Source of the DNA: Ptychodera flava
Lineage: Eukaryota > Hemichordata > Enteropneusta > Ptychoderidae
DNA: 64,000 nucleotides
Assembly (NCBI RefSeq): GCF_041260155.1
Contig: NC_091933.1
Span: 6,662,501 to 6,726,500, forward strand
Direction of reading: 5' to 3'
This document shows positions 59,906-64,000 of the stretch, piece after piece (the first letter of the stretch is position 1; each line of letters begins with the position of its first letter). A model generated the notes under the pieces. The model had not been told where the DNA came from. It was given only the letters and a program-made list of their open reading frames with translations, and made no database searches. Both the position numbers and the translations under genes were made by a program.

Positions 59906-61190
59906 CTGTTGTATGTATGGTTATTTGTACTTTAAAATTCGCATACAGATATACAGACAATCGGTACAATACTGTAACAGAGTCTTAACTGTTTAGATTT
60001 ATTGTTAACGTGTTTATACATGATCAATGAAGAATTTTTACGATGCCGTCGAAATATTGTTCTGAAAATTCCAAACGATCTTTAGTAATTTGTTGGTTTG
60101 TTTATATTCTTCCGGCACATGAAGTAACAGAAAGGTGTGAATTCTGCATAGGTTTAATTGTGATCGGGATGAAAGAAAACAGACGTGTACTATGTTTGTC
60201 TGATAAAGTAACGAGACAAGTTTTTAAAAAAAACTACTCGAACATATAATCCATTGTGTGACTTCTCCCAGTCTTGCCAGTCACCAAATGGAAGTCATGG
60301 AGATTTCATTTTTAAAACAGTGATGATTTATTGACTATGGCGCCGTGGACGCGATGGTAAAATTCGCTCCCCTCCCAACATCAGATTTGCAGACATTTCA
60401 AGGCAAACGCCGTAAGCAGCTTATCGCGGCTAGTATTGCCTAAGAGAGTTGTTGAGTCTGGTCCACAAAGTGACTGACTTCCAATAACTTAAGTTCCAAA
60501 CAAAAAGCTGAAAGACATATTAAATTGGACACAACTTACATCATGTACTGGGGAAAAAACAAAATAGTATTGTTTCTTCTCGACTAAAGCGTGAAAAGGT
60601 CGGTTCCAAATAGGCAGACGACGGGACACAGAAGGTGCCGGGCGTTTGGCCACTCTAAACTTCTGAGGAGGTGTGGAGGGGCGGGAATAGTGGGAGCTTT
60701 GAAAGGACATCCACGCTCTTTTTGTACTTGAGGATTTCACAATAAATTGAATCAGAATAAAACCCAAATTTAAAGCGAAAGCAGTTGATAAAGATTTCTA
60801 ATCATTATCTGAAGTATGATGAGTGTTTTTGCAAAACGTTTTGATGAACGGTGTATGGACTAAAGAAAAAATAACCCCTCACAGCCTTGTTATCTTTTCA
60901 CTATTATCATCCAAATACACTCCGTCACTTTTGTTTGCATCGCAGACAACAACTTATTACGTCAAAAGTGTACAGCGAGGATTTCGCTGACATTACGTAA
61001 CCACACCAAGTCCGATATCACAAAGTGACACTGTTTTTTTACTGAAATTCCATCATGTGAAACGAGTGGTAGCCTCATGTTGTCACACCGGTGCTGATTC
61101 GTGCGAAAGAAATGAACGACCCTAAAAATGATGCACTGCTTCTGGTCTACTACTGTTTTGATTTTTTTCTGTCGCCATGTAACTATCCAG

Positions 61191-61276
61191 GGGCCGAAGA
61201 TTTTCAAGGCTACACCGAGGACCTCCCCATAGAGCATACCGAGGAGGGTGGAGTGCTGTTTTTCACCTTCTTGTGA
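61191..61276 (+). CDS. Candidate terminal exon, acidic
   Basis: After a TATCCAG acceptor the frame encodes AEDFQGYTEDLPIEHTEEGG and a short hydrophobic end before TGA. The opposite strand is open for 119 codons across the same stretch (60962-61321), so the true coding strand, if any, is uncertain. Confidence 0.22.
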
Positions 61277-61936
61277 AAGTATTTTGATTACAGAGGGTTT
61301 GCACAAGGAAAGACAAGACAATGCGATGACAATCTTTTCTCAGCTACAAGGCCGATTAAAGGTCAATTCTCCGGCTGATTGCGCGGGTCAATTTCAAAGG
61401 CAAAAGTGTCATTGTACATGAGAAACCGACTCTGCAGTAAACATACTCGATATCCTTCCTTGGGCTCTATTAGAGAGGGAAGAGGTTTGGGGAGAGGTTT
61501 TCGAAATTTCAACGCCTTACAGTTCTTTACCCGTCAACAGCTTCTTTGGGTTCATAGTAAAACCTGCAGAGATCACTGAACTTTCATCGTCTTGTGAAAA
61601 ATTTCAAACTCTATATTTTCTTATCAATTTTCCTCGGGATGAGGATGATCACGATGTACATTTTAAATTTCCAATTTTGAAGTAAATTCTTGTTTACTCA
61701 TTAAATTGCAATATGACCTGTAACTTTTACTCTTCAAAGAGAACACTTGGCTTCATACCATGATGTTGACAGAGTTTAATGACCCCGGGCAAAGTTGCAG
61801 CAACAGTTGAAAAGTTTCATCTTCGAGATGTGTCATAACTGCAATCTTGGTGAGGAGTGTTCGCGCTCTCAGACAGAAAAACAACCCCAAGCATTTCGGT
61901 TGACACCATTGTTGATTTCACAAGGATGGAACTGAC

Positions 61937-62185
61937 CTATTCGTATTGTTCATGGATCCCAGGGCGTTGACCCGTATCGTTCAAGCTGAAACCTGAATTG
62001 TTCTGTGGAGAGAACAAAATGACGTGTTAGTTTGTTGACTAGTTGGCGGGCAAGCAATATCCAACATCGATGGAAAACCTAACCATATAATATAGTTATC
62101 ACCATGTACTCACAATTCTTGCAAGCCAGCGCCTTATTTCGCAAACATGCATCATTGCAAGAGGCAACGCCCCAACTGTTGCCAT
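61937..62185 (-). CDS. Two-exon 45-residue microprotein candidate
   Basis: Exon 62114-62185 starts with ATG in context GTCATGG and encodes MATVGALPLAMMHVCEIRRW plus four residues, ending in phase 0 at a GTGAGT donor. A pyrimidine-rich acceptor (TTGTTCTCTCCACAG) then opens 61937-62002 in phase 0 with 21 polar residues, ending HEQYE and TAG. Both splice sites are good. No family is recognised. It could equally be the first part of a gene using a different acceptor. Confidence 0.35.
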
Positions 62186-62199
62186 GACAGTGGTTAACA

Positions 62200-63550
62200 A
62201 CGACGCTGTCGAATGGAGCGTTTACTGAAATACTTTTTTTGATATTTCAGTGATTGAATTACTTCATCTGATCTTGAAGTTCAATCAGTGCATCATATAT
62301 CATACAAACTGGGAAGTTAAGATGTTGCTAATCGAAATTATCACATTTAGACTTGCTAAGTTACTTTGGAGTTAGAGCAATTGATTGTTTATAATGAACA
62401 CAAGAAGTATGAAATATGAGATGTAGTCTCGTGTTACGGTAGAATGCGCCGCGGGGACGGATATCCCGACTCTCGAATATTTACAATACCTTTCAAGCCT
62501 TAACGCTCATTTTGAAGATCCTGGATTAAACAAAGATTTCACTGTCTTGTTCGTTTTGAATTCTAAAAATTTTCCAGATAGAGTTAACACAAGAATGACT
62601 GCCATTATGAATTTCAAATTTCGGTAAATGTTAGATTGTTTGTTTCTCTGGTACCAAAATGTGCAAAGTGACATCATGATTGTTTAAATTTATTCTTTAA
62701 TTAGAAAGAGAATGTGAAAAACTATGAGCAATAATTTAAGCCTAATTACAAGTTTCAAGGCGAGCACTACATTATTACATGTAAGTTGTCAGCATACAAG
62801 TTGAAACAGCGACAGTAGGTACAGTTTAAAGGACACGTATGAAGAGTGTCTGTCTAAAACTCGATTGGAACCTTTGTGATGCAAATGGTCGTTCAACTCA
62901 ATGTCATTTCGGTAGCAGCGACAGGGCTATGACAAACTTGATGACAAAGTTGAAAAAAAGATCAGTATGACCGTTCACATTTAGAAAATGGAGTTGACTC
63001 AGATTCCAACGCAAAAAAAAAACGGGTACGGTTAGCTTGACACTGTAACCTTTATCAAACTTTAAGGTAAAAGCAGCTCAGGGACAGATATTCGGCAGGA
63101 GAGGAGGGCCCGGGGAGGAGGGGTGAAGGGAATGGGCCAGCGAACATTTAGTACACATTTCCTTCGCGCTACAGTGTCGATTATGAGGACAAATTGATCG
63201 CACGCGAGTGTTCTCATAAGCACATAAAACGTTTGGCTTACATGTCCATGCAGTTTAGAAAAAGCATATTTAGATTGTTACTGTGTGTAATGGAAAAACG
63301 AATAAATGTGTTGATAAGACTATTGGGCATGCGCACTCGACCAATAGCATAAGTTGCCGGGTACATCCTGACAGCTTGTTTACCTGACAGGCATGCTTGT
63401 TTACCACCAATCCAAAATTAGCAAACATAGTGACTGCGCATGCCTTATGTTTGCTCAGTAGCCATATGATACTACGCTATTCTGTACGCCAGCCGACCAT
63501 GCTGTCAGCAAACAAGGGACGCGAACTTGAAAAAATGACAGTCACCTAGA
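62200..63550. other. No gene recognised
   Basis: AT-rich unique sequence with no convincing exons on either strand. The 91-bp palindrome follows. Confidence 0.45.
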
Positions 63551-63551
63551 G

Positions 63552-63642
63552 GGCGAATACGACGGTTGACTATAAAAACTTGCAGGGTACAAACGTGACG
63601 TTTGTACCCTGCAAGTTTTTGTAGACAACCGTCGTATTCGCC
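63552..63642. repeat. 91-bp near-perfect palindrome
   Basis: GGCGAATACGACGGTTGACT and AACTTGCAGGGTACAAACGT pair with their inverses around the centre ACGTGACGT. Only about two positions mismatch. Long palindromes this clean are usually young or recently active elements. Confidence 0.85.
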
Positions 63643-64000
63643 ATCGCCAAATTGAAAGGGTAACAAACAATCCCTGCCTTCCGTTTTACACGTTGTCCCA
63701 AAACATTAATTTTAAACGCAATTTGGCTGAAAATGTACAATTATAATATATCGTTTGTGTTAGAAGATCTTTCTTGAAGTTATCCATTTTACTTCATACC
63801 CTTGTAGTTACAGTCAAGTACTGTATAATAAAATGGTGGCACAAATTTGGCATAACATTATTATGATACACAAATTTAACGAGAATGATGCCAGTTTTTA
63901 CAGACAACCAAAGGTCGAGACCTGTTACAGTAGCTGTTGTTTCTTCAAAAGTGGATATTATAACCGATGCCAAAATGCTTGGGGAGATTAGAAACAAACA

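Noticed and set aside
60962..61321. 119-codon minus-strand open frame as a gene
   Set aside because: It starts at a non-ATG codon, has no splice context, and overlaps a plus-strand exon candidate. Evidence for either strand is weak.

Overview
This window is animal nuclear DNA: AT-rich, with widely spaced small exons, GT-AG introns, long microsatellites and many decayed transposable elements. The recognisable domains (death-effector fold, galactose-3-O-sulfotransferase, EGF, Ly6/uPAR three-finger fold) together with DIRS-type and THAP-related elements suggest a marine invertebrate deuterostome such as a hemichordate, amphioxus or echinoderm. The species cannot be fixed from the sequence. No prokaryotic features, CRISPR array or rRNA are present.

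Layout. 1-700: AT and ATGT microsatellites. 1.8-18.7 kb: a minus-strand gene with a death-effector-domain (DED) fold, built from exons at 18601-18676, 5344-5547 and probably 2016-2125. Its 13-kb intron holds a 390-bp inverted-repeat element, a broken DIRS retrotransposon (about 7.65-9.83 kb), a repeat element with 140-bp internal repeats, and a 6.2-kb element (11499-17670) with tandem-repeat termini and a 5-bp target duplication. 18.7-28.6 kb: mostly unassigned, with a decayed LINE-like stretch near 25 kb. 28.6-35.5 kb: minus-strand exons dominated by a Gal3st-like sulfotransferase (main exon 30578-31745, membrane-anchor exon 33242-33354), with other convincing but unassigned exons on either side.

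37489-41815 is a 4.3-kb DNA transposon with 4-bp target duplications, long terminal inverted repeats, a THAP-domain remnant and a nested Harbinger-like element. Three short relatives lie at 2857, 32071 and 57950. 44632-49156 (+) is the clearest complete gene: five exons encoding a 214-residue secreted protein with an acidic repeat, one EGF domain, one Ly6/uPAR domain and a GPI-type tail. 49.5-64 kb holds several small exon candidates, a microsatellite-bearing duplicated repeat and three long perfect or near-perfect palindromes.

The genes do not form an operon or an evident pathway. The main stories are the EGF-Ly6 architecture, the unassigned 4-bp-TSD transposon family, and several small spliced reading frames that ordinary ORF calling would miss.
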